Positions 11,669 to 21,722 are shown, counted from the stretch's first letter. The stretch is 64,000 bases of DNA from Secundilactobacillus angelensis (GCF_012641075.1 NZ_JAAXLJ010000005.1:107938-171937), one strand, 5' to 3'. Notes: generated from the letters alone by a model not told the origin. Numbers and translations are program-made.

Positions 11669-13196
11669 TGTTAATCGCGACTTACCAGAAGATGTTATGA
11701 AGGATTTAAATTATCAACCATTTGAATCCACCGAAATTGGTCACCCAGAGATTCAGCGGGTTGCCCCTAAAGTGCACGTTTCTACCGGAGACGACAAGGT
11801 TGTGACCTCAATCAAGCAAGTCATTAAGGATACGTTAAAAGATGGTATGACCATCTCTTTCCATCACCACTTCCGAAACGGTGACTTTGTATTCAATATG
11901 GTGATGCGTGAAATTATCGATGCTGGTTACAAGGACTTAACCTTAGCACCCTCATCACTGACTGGTGTCATGAATGATTTAGTGATTGAAGCCATTAAGG
12001 CTGGTACCATTACTCACATCACCAGTTCAGGGATGCGCGGTTCACTGGGTGATTTCGTGTCACACGGCGGTTTAAAGAACCCAGTTATTTTCCGTTCACA
12101 CGGTAACCGTGCCCGGGCAATCGAACACGGCGACATTAAGATTGACGTTGCCTTCTTGGGTGTGCCTAACGCGGATGCACTTGGTAACGCTAACGGTATG
12201 GAAGGTGACGCTGTCTTTGGTTCATTGGGTTATGCTTTAATGGATGCCCAATACGCCGACAAAGTCGTTTTATTGACTGATAACATTGTGAGCTACCCAA
12301 ACACACCAGCTTCAATCAAGCAGACCCAAGTGGACTACGTGGTTAAAGTTGATAAGGTCGGGGACCCTGATAAGATTGGTTCTGGCGCTACTCGTTTCAC
12401 TAAGGACCCTAAGGAATTAAAGATCGCCGCTACGGTTAACGACGTCATTGTTAACTCACCATACTTCAAGGACGGCTTCTCGTTCCAAACTGGTTCAGGT
12501 GGTGCTGCCTTAGCTGTTACCCGTTACCTGCGTCAATCAATGATCGACAACCAGATCAAAGCATCATTTGCCTTGGGTGGGATTACTAAGCCAACTACCG
12601 ATCTGTTAAAAGAAGGTTTGGTCGACAAGGTCATGGATGTGCAAGACTTTGACAAGGGCGCTGCCGATTCCATGCACACCAGTGCCAACCAACAAGAAAT
12701 CGATGCTTCATGGTACGCTGATCCTGATAACAAGGGTGCCATGGTTGATCAATTGGACGTTGTGATCTTGAGTGCCTTAGAAATTGACACCAAGTTCAAT
12801 GTCAACGTCATGTCTGGCTCCGATGGCGTGATTCGTGGTGCTATTGGTGGTCACCAAGATGCCGCAACGGCTAAATTGACCATCATTTCCGCACCACTAG
12901 TTCGTGGTCGGATCGCAACCATCGTGCCAGATGTCACGACTGTTGTGACACCAGGTGATTCTGTTGACGTTTTGGTTACTGAATACGGGATTGCAATCAA
13001 CCCTAAGCGCAAAGATCTTCAAAAGGCGCTTGGCAACTTGCCTGGTGTGCCGGTTTACAAGATTGAAGACCTCCAAAAGTTGGCTGAACAAAAAGTGGGT
13101 AAGCCAAAGCCGCTTGAATTCACTGACCGTACCGTTGCTATGATTGAATACCGTGATGGCTCAATCATTGACACCATTAAAGAAGTTAAGGATTAA
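11658..13196 (+). CDS. citF: Citrate lyase alpha subunit (citrate:acetyl-ACP transferase)
   Basis: Swaps the acetyl group on the carrier for citrate, the first half-reaction of citrate lyase. It is a CoA-transferase-fold protein of 512 residues, normal for CitF. Family segments include [12 protein letters not shown] near residue 65 and the Gly-rich [15 protein letters not shown] near residue 275. The start is the TTG at 11658, 8 bases after GAGGAGGG, inside the last codons of citE; upstream in-frame starts lie deeper in citE. Confidence 0.95.
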   Translation: MKNSVNRDLPEDVMKDLNYQPFESTEIGHPEIQRVAPKVHVSTGDDKVVTSIKQVIKDTLKDGMTISFHHHFRNGDFVFNMVMREIIDAGYKDLTLAPSSLTGVMNDLVIEAIKAGTITHITSSGMRGSLGDFVSHGGLKNPVIFRSHGNRARAIEHGDIKIDVAFLGVPNADALGNANGMEGDAVFGSLGYALMDAQYADKVVLLTDNIVSYPNTPASIKQTQVDYVVKVDKVGDPDKIGSGATRFTKDPKELKIAATVNDVIVNSPYFKDGFSFQTGSGGAALAVTRYLRQSMIDNQIKASFALGGITKPTTDLLKEGLVDKVMDVQDFDKGAADSMHTSANQQEIDASWYADPDNKGAMVDQLDVVILSALEIDTKFNVNVMSGSDGVIRGAIGGHQDAATAKLTIISAPLVRGRIATIVPDVTTVVTPGDSVDVLVTEYGIAINPKRKDLQKALGNLPGVPVYKIEDLQKLAEQKVGKPKPLEFTDRTVAMIEYRDGSIIDTIKEVKD

Positions 13197-13236
13197 TATC
13201 GTTTAAGAACTGTTATTCCCTGAAAGGACTGAGTTG

Positions 13237-13791
13237 ATGACCGCCATTTTCCAAACTGGTCAGCCGCAAGAAATCACTGATGTGCTTGAGAACCGTGACG
13301 CACGGGTGGCACTGCAGCAGCAATTGCTGACACGTTACCCAGACGAAACGTTGCTTGCCATCAAACTGAATATTCCTGGGCCAATTAAAAACAACCAACA
13401 AATCAAGCGGTTATTTACCGCTGGTATGCAACGCTTTTATGACCAGCTAGGGGCGCAGACTCGCCACTTTCATACGTTGACGCAATGGGACAAGCCAACT
13501 GGAAATGAGCTATTCATTACCGTTGAGCTTGATCCAACGGCAGCCAAACAGTTAGCCGTTGATTTTGAAGATCACGATCATCTGGGGCGTCTATTCGACG
13601 TGGATGTTTTGCGAGCTGGTCGGGAGCGGGCATTATCCCGTTCGGATTTTAATTTGCCAGTGCGAAAGTGCTTAATCTGCAATCGTGAAGCAAAGGATTG
13701 TGCGCGCTCTAGACGTCATTCTGTAACTGAATTACAGGCTCGAATCAGTGAGATTTACACTACTGAATTTGAGCCTACAGGAGGACGTTAG
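13237..13791 (+). CDS. citX: Apo-citrate lyase phosphoribosyl-dephospho-CoA transferase
   Basis: Attaches the prosthetic-group precursor to Ser14 of CitD. The 184-residue protein has the CitX core PGPIKNN near residue 46 and a Cys-containing CLICNREAKDCARSRRH segment near 147-163 that is typical of the family. The start is ATG 13237, preceded by AAAGGA. It comes 40 bases after citF and 2 bases before citG. Confidence 0.92.
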   Translation: MTAIFQTGQPQEITDVLENRDARVALQQQLLTRYPDETLLAIKLNIPGPIKNNQQIKRLFTAGMQRFYDQLGAQTRHFHTLTQWDKPTGNELFITVELDPTAAKQLAVDFEDHDHLGRLFDVDVLRAGRERALSRSDFNLPVRKCLICNREAKDCARSRRHSVTELQARISEIYTTEFEPTGGR

Positions 13792-13793
13792 GC

Positions 13794-14642
13794 ATGAATG
13801 ACACTGAAAAAGACACGTTGGTTGGCGATGCTTTACGTGCGTTACTGTATGAAGTTAGCGTCAATCCGAAACCGGGGCTAGTTGACCCGGTGTCTAGCGG
13901 CCCCCATCCCGATATGGATGTGTTTACCTTTATTGATAGTGCCATGAGTCTACGATTGTATTTCAACCAGTGCGTGACGCAGGGGACCACTTTTCAAGGC
14001 AATGATCTGAAAGAACTGTTCTTAGCTATTCGCCCCGCTGGAGTTGAGGCGGAAAAGACTATGTTCCAGGCTACTAAAGGCGTTAACACGCATAAGGGTG
14101 CAATCTTTTCTCTAGGTGTTCTAGTGACAGCTGATGCATATCAGAGTGCTCATAGCGAGTTCTCAACGCAGCAAATTGTTCAGTTAATGCTAAAGAATCT
14201 GACTGCTAACGACTTTAAGGGATTGGCTGATAAAGCGCCTGAAGCGTTAACAGCTGGTGAGAAAGAATATTTAACCTATGGTATTAAAGGTATTCGCGGT
14301 GAAGCTGAAGCGGGTTTTCCAACGGTCATGACCGTTGGGTTGCCAGCCTTGCGCAAACACCAAGGAACAATTAATCAGCGGCTGCTAGACACACTGATGA
14401 CCATCGTGGGCAACAGTGTAGACACTAACTTAGTGAAGCGTGCTCAAACCAACGATATCGTCCACTGGGCGCATCAGCAGTCAGAACAGTACTTCGCTCT
14501 AGGTGGCAGTCGAACGGCTCAGGGAATGGTATTTCTTAACGAATTAAACGAGATTTTTACTGCCCGCAACCTCAGTTTGGGTGGGTCAGCGGATTTACTG
14601 ATTCTCACCATTTTTATGGGATTACGTGAGGGCATCATCTGA
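13794..14642 (+). CDS. citG: Triphosphoribosyl-dephospho-CoA synthase
   Basis: Makes 2'-(5''-triphosphoribosyl)-3'-dephospho-CoA from ATP and dephospho-CoA, the precursor of the citrate lyase arm. The 282-residue protein has the family motifs VNPKPGLVDP near residues 22-31, and a GVNTHKGAIFSLG segment near residue 98. It is the last gene of the cit operon. The ATG follows GGAGG. A strong bidirectional terminator lies 8 bases after its stop. Confidence 0.95.
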   Translation: MNDTEKDTLVGDALRALLYEVSVNPKPGLVDPVSSGPHPDMDVFTFIDSAMSLRLYFNQCVTQGTTFQGNDLKELFLAIRPAGVEAEKTMFQATKGVNTHKGAIFSLGVLVTADAYQSAHSEFSTQQIVQLMLKNLTANDFKGLADKAPEALTAGEKEYLTYGIKGIRGEAEAGFPTVMTVGLPALRKHQGTINQRLLDTLMTIVGNSVDTNLVKRAQTNDIVHWAHQQSEQYFALGGSRTAQGMVFLNELNEIFTARNLSLGGSADLLILTIFMGLREGII

Positions 14643-14649
14643 AGACCGA

Positions 14650-14690
14650 AAAGAAGGGTCAACGTTCATCGTGAACGTTGACCCTTCTTT
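14650..14690. terminator. Bidirectional terminator (cit operon / pepO)
   Basis: A 19-base perfect stem (14650-14668 with 14672-14690) and a 3-base loop lie between the convergent citG and pepO genes. Stem ends are AAAGAAGG and CCTTCTTT. Confidence 0.88.
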
Positions 14691-14701
14691 GTTGTCTTAA
14701 A

Positions 14702-16621
14702 TTACCAAATTTTAACGCGGTCTTCAGGTGCTTTGTACATCTTATCTCCTGGTTGAATATCAAAAGTACTAAAGAAATCATCCAGGTTTTGGACTTGAAC
14801 GTTGGCCCGCAGTTTAGCTGGGGCGTGAACGTCGATGGACAGTAGCAGCTGTTCGCGTTCCGGAGTAGCTTTTTGGCGCCAAATCTTGGCCCAGTTCAGG
14901 AAGAAGGCGTTCAGATCGACATCGGGTTCACCCTTAGCGGCCTCTAACGCACAGCTCAGACCACCACCGTCAGCAATGTTTTCGGATACAGTGAGCTTAC
15001 CATTCACTTTTTGACCAGCGTATGGCAGACCATCAAACTCCTTGATCATGTTTTCGGCTAATTTGTGGAAATGTTCGTTATCTTCTTTGGTCCACCAGTT
15101 GTTCAGACTGCCGTTTTCATCAAATAACGATCCGTTGTTATCAAAGGCGTGCGAAATTTCGTGGGCGATAACTGCCCCGATGCCGCCAAAGTTTTCACTG
15201 GAAGACTGTTTGAGACTGTAGAATGGTGCTTGAAGAATTGCAGCTGGGAAGACGATGATGTTATAGAACGGATGGAAGTAGGCGTTCACGGTTGAGGCAC
15301 TCATTTCCCAACGAGTACGATCGACTGGTTGGTTCCAGCGGGCAAAATCGTCCTCATTCCGGATGCGAGTAAAGGCCATCACGTTCGATAAGACACTGCC
15401 GCCTTCACTTGCAGGCGTTACTTTAAACTTACTGTAAAGCGGGTCAATTTTGTCTGGATAGCCAACTTGAATACCCAACTTGTCAAGCTTTAAGACGGCC
15501 TTTTCACGTGTGGCCTTGCCTAACCAAGTATTGTTAGCCAAACGCTTTTTGTAGACGTTGACCATTTTAACAACCATGTCATGAACATCTTGTTTAGCAG
15601 CTTCACCAAAGTATTTACGGCCATAATAGTCACCAACGACTTGATCGAAAACTCCGGTAGCTAAGTCGTAAGCAGCTTTTTCTTGACTACGGGCTTCTTT
15701 TCGGCCACTCATTGCTCTGCCATATATGGTACTGGTTTGCCGCTGTTCTTCAGTTAAGTAGCTAGAAAGTCCCATCACTGTTTTGAACAGTAACCAGCTC
15801 TTCATCATCTCGAAGTTGTCATCGGTTAATAAATCACCCAATGCGTCAAAATAGGCAGGTTCGGTTGCAATGATCTTTTCTGGGGTACCGTTGACCAAAG
15901 AGGTAATGGCGGTACGTAAGTCGAGCTTATCAGTGCTACCAGCGATTTGATCGAGTGTCCGAGGGTTGTACATTTTACTGTAATCGGCGCCCTCTTCCGC
16001 AGACTTAACGTGGGGTGCGATTAATTTATCAAATGCAGTTGCCTGTTCAATAATGGTTTGAGCTTCGGCTTCTTCATAACCAGCCTGCTGGAATAATTGA
16101 GCCATCATCTTTTGCAGGACGGGCATTAATTGTTTAGCAGCCTGATTGTCCTTATCATAATAGGTTTTATCGGGCAAGAACAGGCGCGGACCACTAGCAA
16201 ATAAAGCGTACTTAGTGGAGTCTTTCATGTCAGAATCAATATCAAGTGAAAATGGGGTTGGCAGACCGCTTAAAATCCAATCAGCCAACTGATCACTAAG
16301 GTCATGATAGTTCTTGAGGGCTTCGATGCGGTCAAGGTAAGGCTTTAAAGGTGCGCTGCCATCTTTTTCACGCTTATTGAAGTCACTAACCAGTTCATAA
16401 AACTGCTTAAATTCGCTCATTTCAGCATTTTCAGGTTTTAACTTGCCGGCTAATAAGTCCTTAAAGTCAGCCATTAAGGTTTTCTCAATCCCGTCTGAAA
16501 GGTCAGTAAAACCACCAGTAGTGGAGTGATCACCAGGAATCGTAGCTGTTTTAAGCCACTCGCCATTTACCGCGTCGTATAGATCCGTTTTGATTAAACT
16601 CTGATCAATTTTATCTGCCAT
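14702..16621 (-). CDS. pepO: M13-family zinc endopeptidase PepO
   Basis: An oligo-endopeptidase of the neprilysin/M13 family, important for degrading casein-derived and signalling peptides in lactic acid bacteria. It has about 639 residues and no signal peptide, so it is cytoplasmic. The zinc motif HEISH is followed by ENIADGGGL, whose glutamate is the third zinc ligand. The N-terminal M13 domain occupies the first 400 residues and the C-terminal catalytic domain is complete, ending in VKIW. The start is ATG 16621, with GGAGG directly upstream; the codons before it carry no ribosome binding site. Confidence 0.95.
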   Translation of the reverse strand: MADKIDQSLIKTDLYDAVNGEWLKTATIPGDHSTTGGFTDLSDGIEKTLMADFKDLLAGKLKPENAEMSEFKQFYELVSDFNKREKDGSAPLKPYLDRIEALKNYHDLSDQLADWILSGLPTPFSLDIDSDMKDSTKYALFASGPRLFLPDKTYYDKDNQAAKQLMPVLQKMMAQLFQQAGYEEAEAQTIIEQATAFDKLIAPHVKSAEEGADYSKMYNPRTLDQIAGSTDKLDLRTAITSLVNGTPEKIIATEPAYFDALGDLLTDDNFEMMKSWLLFKTVMGLSSYLTEEQRQTSTIYGRAMSGRKEARSQEKAAYDLATGVFDQVVGDYYGRKYFGEAAKQDVHDMVVKMVNVYKKRLANNTWLGKATREKAVLKLDKLGIQVGYPDKIDPLYSKFKVTPASEGGSVLSNVMAFTRIRNEDDFARWNQPVDRTRWEMSASTVNAYFHPFYNIIVFPAAILQAPFYSLKQSSSENFGGIGAVIAHEISHAFDNNGSLFDENGSLNNWWTKEDNEHFHKLAENMIKEFDGLPYAGQKVNGKLTVSENIADGGGLSCALEAAKGEPDVDLNAFFLNWAKIWRQKATPEREQLLLSIDVHAPAKLRANVQVQNLDDFFSTFDIQPGDKMYKAPEDRVKIW

Positions 16622-16860
16622 TTGATAACCTCCATCTTGTATGTAAACTGTTTTCATTATACTGCTACGCTGACTAGTTTGACACCAAATGTAATGGTGA
16701 ATTACCCGCCGCTAAAGTCACCAGCGTTTAACTGCGATATTGCTTTTAGAATATCACTAGCAAACGTATGTTCTCATTATACTATATCTCAACCAGATTA
16801 CCAGCTCACGATGCAAGAAAAAGCAATTCATGACTTCCTCGACTTCAATATAGCCTAATC

Positions 16861-16978
16861 GAGCGTCAAAACTCAGATTCCGGCCATGCAATACAAATAA
16901 GACTAATCCCGACAAAGTACAACGGGATTAGTCTTATTTGTGTTACACTCTGGAATCAACCGAGTTTTGTCACTCACT
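16861..16978 (-). repeat. Dispersed palindromic repeat, copy A
   Basis: A copy of a family with five members in this window, oriented opposite to copy B. Outer arms (ACTCAGATTCCGGCCAT on one side, GGAATCAACCGAGT on the other) are imperfect inverted repeats. The inner stem is perfect over 19 bases (16893-16911 with 16923-16941). It lies between the start of pepO and the end of the next minus-strand gene. The rest of the 16622-17062 gap shows no supported gene. Confidence 0.8.
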
Positions 16979-17062
16979 CTGCCAATTTATTATTCACGCG
17001 CGACTTCAGTTTGGTAACAACCCAACGAATCGTAAGTTGAGCTTCAGAAAGTTGGTTTCTGT

Positions 17063-17287
17063 TTAAATTTTCCACCAGTTTTTTTCGATCACAGTGACGT
17101 CGCTTAGTTCATCTAAGTCAAATTTTTCGATGTCCCCGTTGTGTGTCAGATAAAATACACCGTGATTTGGTGACGTGTTGACCATTCCAGTGATTGCTTT
17201 AGAAGGGCTTAAGCTCAGCTTGATGACCCAGTTATGGTGGTAGGCTTCTTTAATAGTTGATAATAAATTGTTAGTTGTTTCTTGCAT
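17063..17287 (-). CDS. Small hypothetical protein, beta-rich
   Basis: A 74-residue protein with no recognised family. After an N-terminal helix, the pattern VIKLSLSPSKAITGMV, GVFYLTHNGDIEKFDLDELSDVTVI resembles a small Sm-like or YolD-like beta barrel. That is an inference from the alternating hydrophobic pattern. The ATG follows a GGGGGG-type ribosome binding site. It is monocistronic. Its pattern recalls the modules of the protein at 44275-45441. Confidence 0.6.
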   Translation of the reverse strand: MQETTNNLLSTIKEAYHHNWVIKLSLSPSKAITGMVNTSPNHGVFYLTHNGDIEKFDLDELSDVTVIEKNWWKI

Positions 17288-17476
17288 TGATAATCCCCCC
17301 GATTTGAAAACTCATGATTCATTATAGGGAGCTAAAATTTGGAATTCAATCTTGACATTTCGACCAGGTAAAGTGACGTACTGTTGCGTTAGGATTTACA
17401 AGCAGAAAAAAATTTGACCACAATTTTCATGAAAACGGGGCTGAAAATTATTGGTTGATTTGAGTACGTATTTCTA

Positions 17477-17491
17477 CGTTAGCGCTTTCAA
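17477..17491 (-). promoter_or_regulatory. Catabolite-responsive element (cre) upstream of usp
   Basis: On the minus strand the site reads TTGAAAGCGCTAACG and fits the CcpA consensus WTGNAANCGNWNNCW except at the last base. It is about 43 bases upstream of the universal stress protein gene, so CcpA likely controls it. Confidence 0.6.
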
Positions 17492-17533
17492 ATGTGGTAG
17501 CATAAAACTAAATAAGTAGTGGAGGTGTCGCTT

Positions 17534-17962
17534 ATGTTTGAGAAAATTTTGGTGCCTGTTGATGGTAGTGAAAATGCTTACCGGGCACTTGATGCAGCGG
17601 TTGACATTGCTAAACATTATGAGTCCAAAATCACGGTAGTTGCAGTGGCCAATGACCAGAGCTACACCCAGTACGGCGCGATTTTTGGTGACGACATTAT
17701 GGCACATATGAAGCAACAGGCTGAGGAGACGTTGAAGACTGCCAAGGCCCGAGCGAAGGATGCCGGCGTAGACGTTGAGACGGACTTCGAGGTTGGAATC
17801 CCCAAACAAGCCATTTCCGAAACATTACCAGACTTGCTTGATACCACTTTGACGGTGATTGGCAAGTCAGGTGTTCACGGCTTGAATCGAGCAATCATGG
17901 GCTCGACCACCGGGTATGTTGTTCGCCGCTCCATCACACCGGTACTGGTTGTGGGCGAGTAA
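17534..17962 (+). CDS. Universal stress protein (UspA family)
   Basis: A 142-residue cytoplasmic Usp domain protein. It starts with the typical beta strand FEKILVPVDGS and ends with the nucleotide-binding motif GKSGVHGLNRAIMGST (G-x2-G-x9-G-S/T), so it probably binds ATP. The ATG 17534 has GGAGG upstream; an earlier in-frame codon is inside that ribosome binding site. It is monocistronic, with a cre site upstream and a terminator downstream. The exact stress role is unknown. Confidence 0.9.
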   Translation: MFEKILVPVDGSENAYRALDAAVDIAKHYESKITVVAVANDQSYTQYGAIFGDDIMAHMKQQAEETLKTAKARAKDAGVDVETDFEVGIPKQAISETLPDLLDTTLTVIGKSGVHGLNRAIMGSTTGYVVRRSITPVLVVGE

Positions 17963-17985
17963 ACTTATTTAACAGTCAGATAAAG

Positions 17986-18024
17986 AAGCATGCACTTTGT
18001 GAGTTTAGACAGCGCATGCTTTTT
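17986..18024 (+). terminator. Intrinsic terminator of usp
   Basis: AAGCATGC (17986-17993) pairs with GCATGCTT (18014-18021), followed by T's. Confidence 0.7.
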
Positions 18025-18112
18025 GCTTGTAAATAGCAAGTGTTTCTACCATCAAATTAGTCGGACTCGTGATAAACTTACGGTAATTTCAATACGTGGG
18101 GGTGTGTCAGCA

Positions 18113-19849
18113 ATGCTACACACGTTATTAAAATCGGTTCGTGAGTACCGGCTGCAAACAATTATATCGCCGTTGATCGTCGTGTCAGAGTCCGCCATTG
18201 AGACGCTGATTCCGTTTTTGATGGCCGCTATTATTGATCAGGGAATTCGCCCTGGTCATTTGTCAGTGGTCATTCGAGTTGGTGTTTTGCTATTATTGAT
18301 GTCTTTACTCTCACTGACGTTAGGTGCCAGTGCAAGTTGGTTTTCAAGTCAGGCAGCTGCCGGTTTTGCTAAGAATCTTAGGCACGATATCTTCAGCAAA
18401 ATTCAAACCTTTTCTTTTCAAAATCTGGATCACTTTGCTACTTCCAGTCTAGTGACCCGGCTGACCACTGATATTACTAACATCCAGACCGCATATCAAA
18501 TGCTGATCCGGGTGGCGGTCCGGGCGCCTTCCATGCTGTTATTTTCAATCATCATGGCTTTTTTGGTAAGTCGTCAGGCCGGGTGGCTGTTCGTTTGCGT
18601 TGTACCAGTGCTCGCGATTGGGCTGTTCTTCATTGTAAAAAAATCGCGACCGTTATTTCGGCAGGTTTTTAGACAATACGACAAACTAAACAGGGTCGTT
18701 CGAGAAAACCTTCGGGGAATTCGAGTGGTCAAAACTTATGGTCAACAAGGGGCTGAAATTTCAAAGTTTCGTCAGTCGGCCAAAGAAATTGCCCAAGTTT
18801 TTGCTAAGGCACAACGGATCGTTGCCCTTAATATGCCCCTGATGCAGTTCGTCATTAGTACCACTATGCTGATTCTATCGTGGCTGGGCGCTAAACTGAT
18901 TGTTGGGAAGGCCCTAGAGATTGGCCAGTTTGTGAGTTTATTTACCTATAGTATTTCCATTCTGTATAGTTTGAACATGCTGGCAATGATTTTCTCCCAA
19001 CTTTCAGTTTCGCAGGCTTCCGCAGAGCGAGCAGTGGAGGTGCTAGAAACCGCCCCTGATATTGTGGCGGTAGCCAATGCTGAAACTGAAGTACCTGATG
19101 GCAACATTGATTTTGAGCATGTGAGCTTTAGTTACCCTGGGACGGATGATGATCAGCTTAGCGACGTTAATTTGCACATTAATAGCGGTGCAGTGGTTGG
19201 CATTATTGGTGAGACCGGTACCTCAAAAACCACTTTAGTTTCACTAATTCCACGGCTATACGACGCTGCCAGCGGTGTTGTTCGCGTTGGCGGTAAAAAC
19301 GTCCGCCAGTATGCACTGAAAACCTTGCGTGACCAAGTGGCCATGGTACTGCAAAATACCATTTTGTTTTCCGGCACGATTCGCGAAAATCTCAAATGGG
19401 GCAATCCAACCGCAACGGATGAACAGTTAAATCACGTACTTGAACAAGCCCAAGCTAAGAGCTTTGTAGACGGGTTGCCAGATGGATTGGATACCCAAAT
19501 TGAACAGACGGGTCAAAACGTTTCGGGTGGACAGCGACAGCGGCTGACGATTGCCCGAGCACTGCTGAAACAACCTAAAATCTTGATTTTAGATAATGCG
19601 ACCAGTGCCACTGATACGCAGACTGAGGCGCGGATTCGACAAGCGTTTAAACGTGAGCTACCAAACGTCACTAAGCTGATGATCACACAACGGGTCGCCA
19701 GTATTATTGACGCGGATCAGATTATTATCATGAAGCGTGGTGGCATTGAGGCAGTTGGTACACACGCTGAACTGATGGCAAGTAACCAGTGGTACCGGCA
19801 ACTCTACCAGGCACAGCAGAAGCAGACCGGGGGTGACCACCATGAATAA
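18113..19849 (+). CDS. ABC exporter subunit with degenerate ATPase site (LmrC-like)
   Basis: A 578-residue half-transporter with an N-terminal six-helix exporter domain and a C-terminal ATPase domain. It is the first partner of a heterodimeric multidrug-type exporter of the LmrCD/BmrCD kind. The P-loop reads GETGTSKTT with Ser in place of the last Gly, Walker B reads LILDNATSATD with Asn for the catalytic Glu, and the switch histidine is Gln (ITQRV). The ABC signature NVSGGQRQR is normal. The ATG 18113 is preceded by GTGGGGGTG. It overlaps the next gene. Confidence 0.9.
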   Translation: MLHTLLKSVREYRLQTIISPLIVVSESAIETLIPFLMAAIIDQGIRPGHLSVVIRVGVLLLLMSLLSLTLGASASWFSSQAAAGFAKNLRHDIFSKIQTFSFQNLDHFATSSLVTRLTTDITNIQTAYQMLIRVAVRAPSMLLFSIIMAFLVSRQAGWLFVCVVPVLAIGLFFIVKKSRPLFRQVFRQYDKLNRVVRENLRGIRVVKTYGQQGAEISKFRQSAKEIAQVFAKAQRIVALNMPLMQFVISTTMLILSWLGAKLIVGKALEIGQFVSLFTYSISILYSLNMLAMIFSQLSVSQASAERAVEVLETAPDIVAVANAETEVPDGNIDFEHVSFSYPGTDDDQLSDVNLHINSGAVVGIIGETGTSKTTLVSLIPRLYDAASGVVRVGGKNVRQYALKTLRDQVAMVLQNTILFSGTIRENLKWGNPTATDEQLNHVLEQAQAKSFVDGLPDGLDTQIEQTGQNVSGGQRQRLTIARALLKQPKILILDNATSATDTQTEARIRQAFKRELPNVTKLMITQRVASIIDADQIIIMKRGGIEAVGTHAELMASNQWYRQLYQAQQKQTGGDHHE

Positions 19850-21644
19850 GCGACGTAGGACACTCTGGCGGCTTCTAAAATTACTTGTGAGAGATTATAA
19901 GGGTTGGCTAACGATCAGTCTAATAGCGATCATTTTAAGCGCTTTATCGGGTGTGGCAGGCTCGTTGTTCATTCAGCAACTGATTGATCATTATATTATG
20001 CCGCTGACCCGCGCGGCAAATCCAGACTTTAGATCCTTATTATTTGCAATTGGTGTGATGGCACTGATCTTCTATGCAGGGGTGATTGCCACTGTGATCT
20101 ATTCGCAGATTATGGCGGTCATTGGTCAGCGAATTCAAGAAGCCATTCGAGACCAGATGTTTGAAAAAATGCAGACACTTTCGCTGCGTTACTTTGATCA
20201 AAATGACTATGGCAACGTGATGAGTCGCTATACTAACGATGTGGACACGCTGATGCAGCTGATCACACAAAGTTTTCCTCAGTTCGTGGTGGCACTTTTC
20301 AACGTAACCTTTGCGTTAGCCGCGATGTTACTGTTAAGTCCCGTTTTGACTGTGGTTTCACTGGTGATTTTTGCGACCAGTATTGTTATTGTTCGCTGGT
20401 TAACCCACCATAGTGCTAAGTATTTCCGTGCTCAGCAGGCTTCTTTGGGACAGTTGGACGCGTTTGTTGAAGAAATGCTGAACGGCGAGCGGGTCATCAA
20501 GGTATTTTCACACGAAAAGCAGGTGCAAGCAGAATTCGAGACGTACAATGAGACACTTCGTAATGATGCTCGATACGCTAATGGATTTGCCACCATGCTG
20601 TTTCCAATCATGGGTAATATGGGTAATCTCCTATATGTACTGATTGCTGTATTGGGTGGAGGTTTGGCCATTATGCACCCAACACTGATCACCTTGGGGA
20701 CCATCGCAGCATTTCTGCAACTTAGTCGTTCTTTCAGCCAGCCAATCGCACAGATTTCTCAACAATTAAATTCAATCGTACAGGCCATGGCTGGTGCCGG
20801 TCGGATTTTCCAATTATTGGATGAGACACCGGAAGATGATCAGGGAACAACCACCTTGGTCAAGGAGGGTGAAAGTTGGTTCTGGCAGCCAGCTGATGCT
20901 TCGCGGCCACGGGTACCAGTAAAGGGTCATATTCAATTTACCCACGTTAACTTTACTTATCCGCAATCTCATGCAGGGTTACATGACTTAAATTTCGACG
21001 CACAGGCAGGTGCTAAAATTGCCCTAGTCGGCGAGACTGGGGCAGGGAAGACAACGACCACCAATATGTTAAATCGGTTCTACGATATTGATAGCGGTCA
21101 AATTATGTATGATGGTGTGGACATCTCAACGATTAAAAAGGCCGATTTACGTCGGGCGTTGGCGATTGTCTTACAGGATACGCATTTGTTTACAGGAACG
21201 ATTAGAGACAACATTCGGTATGGGATTCCAGAGGCGGATGATTCGGCGGTGATTGCTGCAGCACAATTAGCTCGAGCAGACGTTTTTATTAAGGACTTAC
21301 CAGCAGGTTATGATACTGAAATCTCTGGTGATGGTGAGGAATTGTCTTCCGGGCAGCGTCAGATGCTCGCCATAGCCCGGGCAGCCATTGTGGATCCACC
21401 GGTGATGATCTTAGATGAAGCGACTTCCAACATTGACACGCGAACAGAACGGTTGGTCCAAGCTGGGATGGACAATCTCATGGCCAACCGGACAACGTTT
21501 GTGATTGCTCATCGGTTGTCCACGGTCTTTAATGCTGATTTGATACTAGTCATCGATAACGGCCGAATCATTGAACGGGGGACTCACGAGGAATTGTTGA
21601 AACTTCATGGGCGGTACTATGAACTCTATCAAGGATTAGCATGA
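19842..21644 (+). CDS. ABC exporter subunit with intact Walker motifs (LmrD-like)
   Basis: The second half-transporter (600 residues), with an N-terminal exporter membrane domain and a C-terminal ATPase. Walker A GETGAGKTT, Walker B MILDEATSNID and the switch His (IAHRL) are canonical, but the signature is SSGQR instead of SGGQ. This complements the degenerate partner: one consensus site uses this subunit's Walker motifs and the partner's signature. The start ATG 19842 lies 8 bases inside the previous gene, with GGGGGTG upstream. The substrate is unknown; drugs, peptides or lipids are possible. Confidence 0.9.
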   Translation: MNKRRRTLWRLLKLLVRDYKGWLTISLIAIILSALSGVAGSLFIQQLIDHYIMPLTRAANPDFRSLLFAIGVMALIFYAGVIATVIYSQIMAVIGQRIQEAIRDQMFEKMQTLSLRYFDQNDYGNVMSRYTNDVDTLMQLITQSFPQFVVALFNVTFALAAMLLLSPVLTVVSLVIFATSIVIVRWLTHHSAKYFRAQQASLGQLDAFVEEMLNGERVIKVFSHEKQVQAEFETYNETLRNDARYANGFATMLFPIMGNMGNLLYVLIAVLGGGLAIMHPTLITLGTIAAFLQLSRSFSQPIAQISQQLNSIVQAMAGAGRIFQLLDETPEDDQGTTTLVKEGESWFWQPADASRPRVPVKGHIQFTHVNFTYPQSHAGLHDLNFDAQAGAKIALVGETGAGKTTTTNMLNRFYDIDSGQIMYDGVDISTIKKADLRRALAIVLQDTHLFTGTIRDNIRYGIPEADDSAVIAAAQLARADVFIKDLPAGYDTEISGDGEELSSGQRQMLAIARAAIVDPPVMILDEATSNIDTRTERLVQAGMDNLMANRTTFVIAHRLSTVFNADLILVIDNGRIIERGTHEELLKLHGRYYELYQGLA

Positions 21645-21695
21645 AAAAAGTCTCATTTAAGTGACCATGCATAGTCGCTTAAATGAGACTTTTTT
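21644..21695. terminator. Bidirectional terminator (ABC exporter / small gene)
   Basis: AAAAAAGTCTCATTTAAG (21644-21661) pairs with the stretch at 21678-21695, giving an 18-base stem between convergent genes. Confidence 0.88.
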
Positions 21696-21722
21696 ACCTG
21701 CAATGCTTGCGATTAACAAGAA

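Noticed and set aside
16622..16858. 78-residue open frame on the plus strand upstream of pepO
   Set aside because: It has no ribosome binding site, overlaps the pepO start region and shows no family features; the region looks like promoter DNA.
19153..19404. Antisense frames within the ABC, citrate and pyr genes
   Set aside because: All are mirror frames of clearly coding sequence and lack ribosome binding sites.
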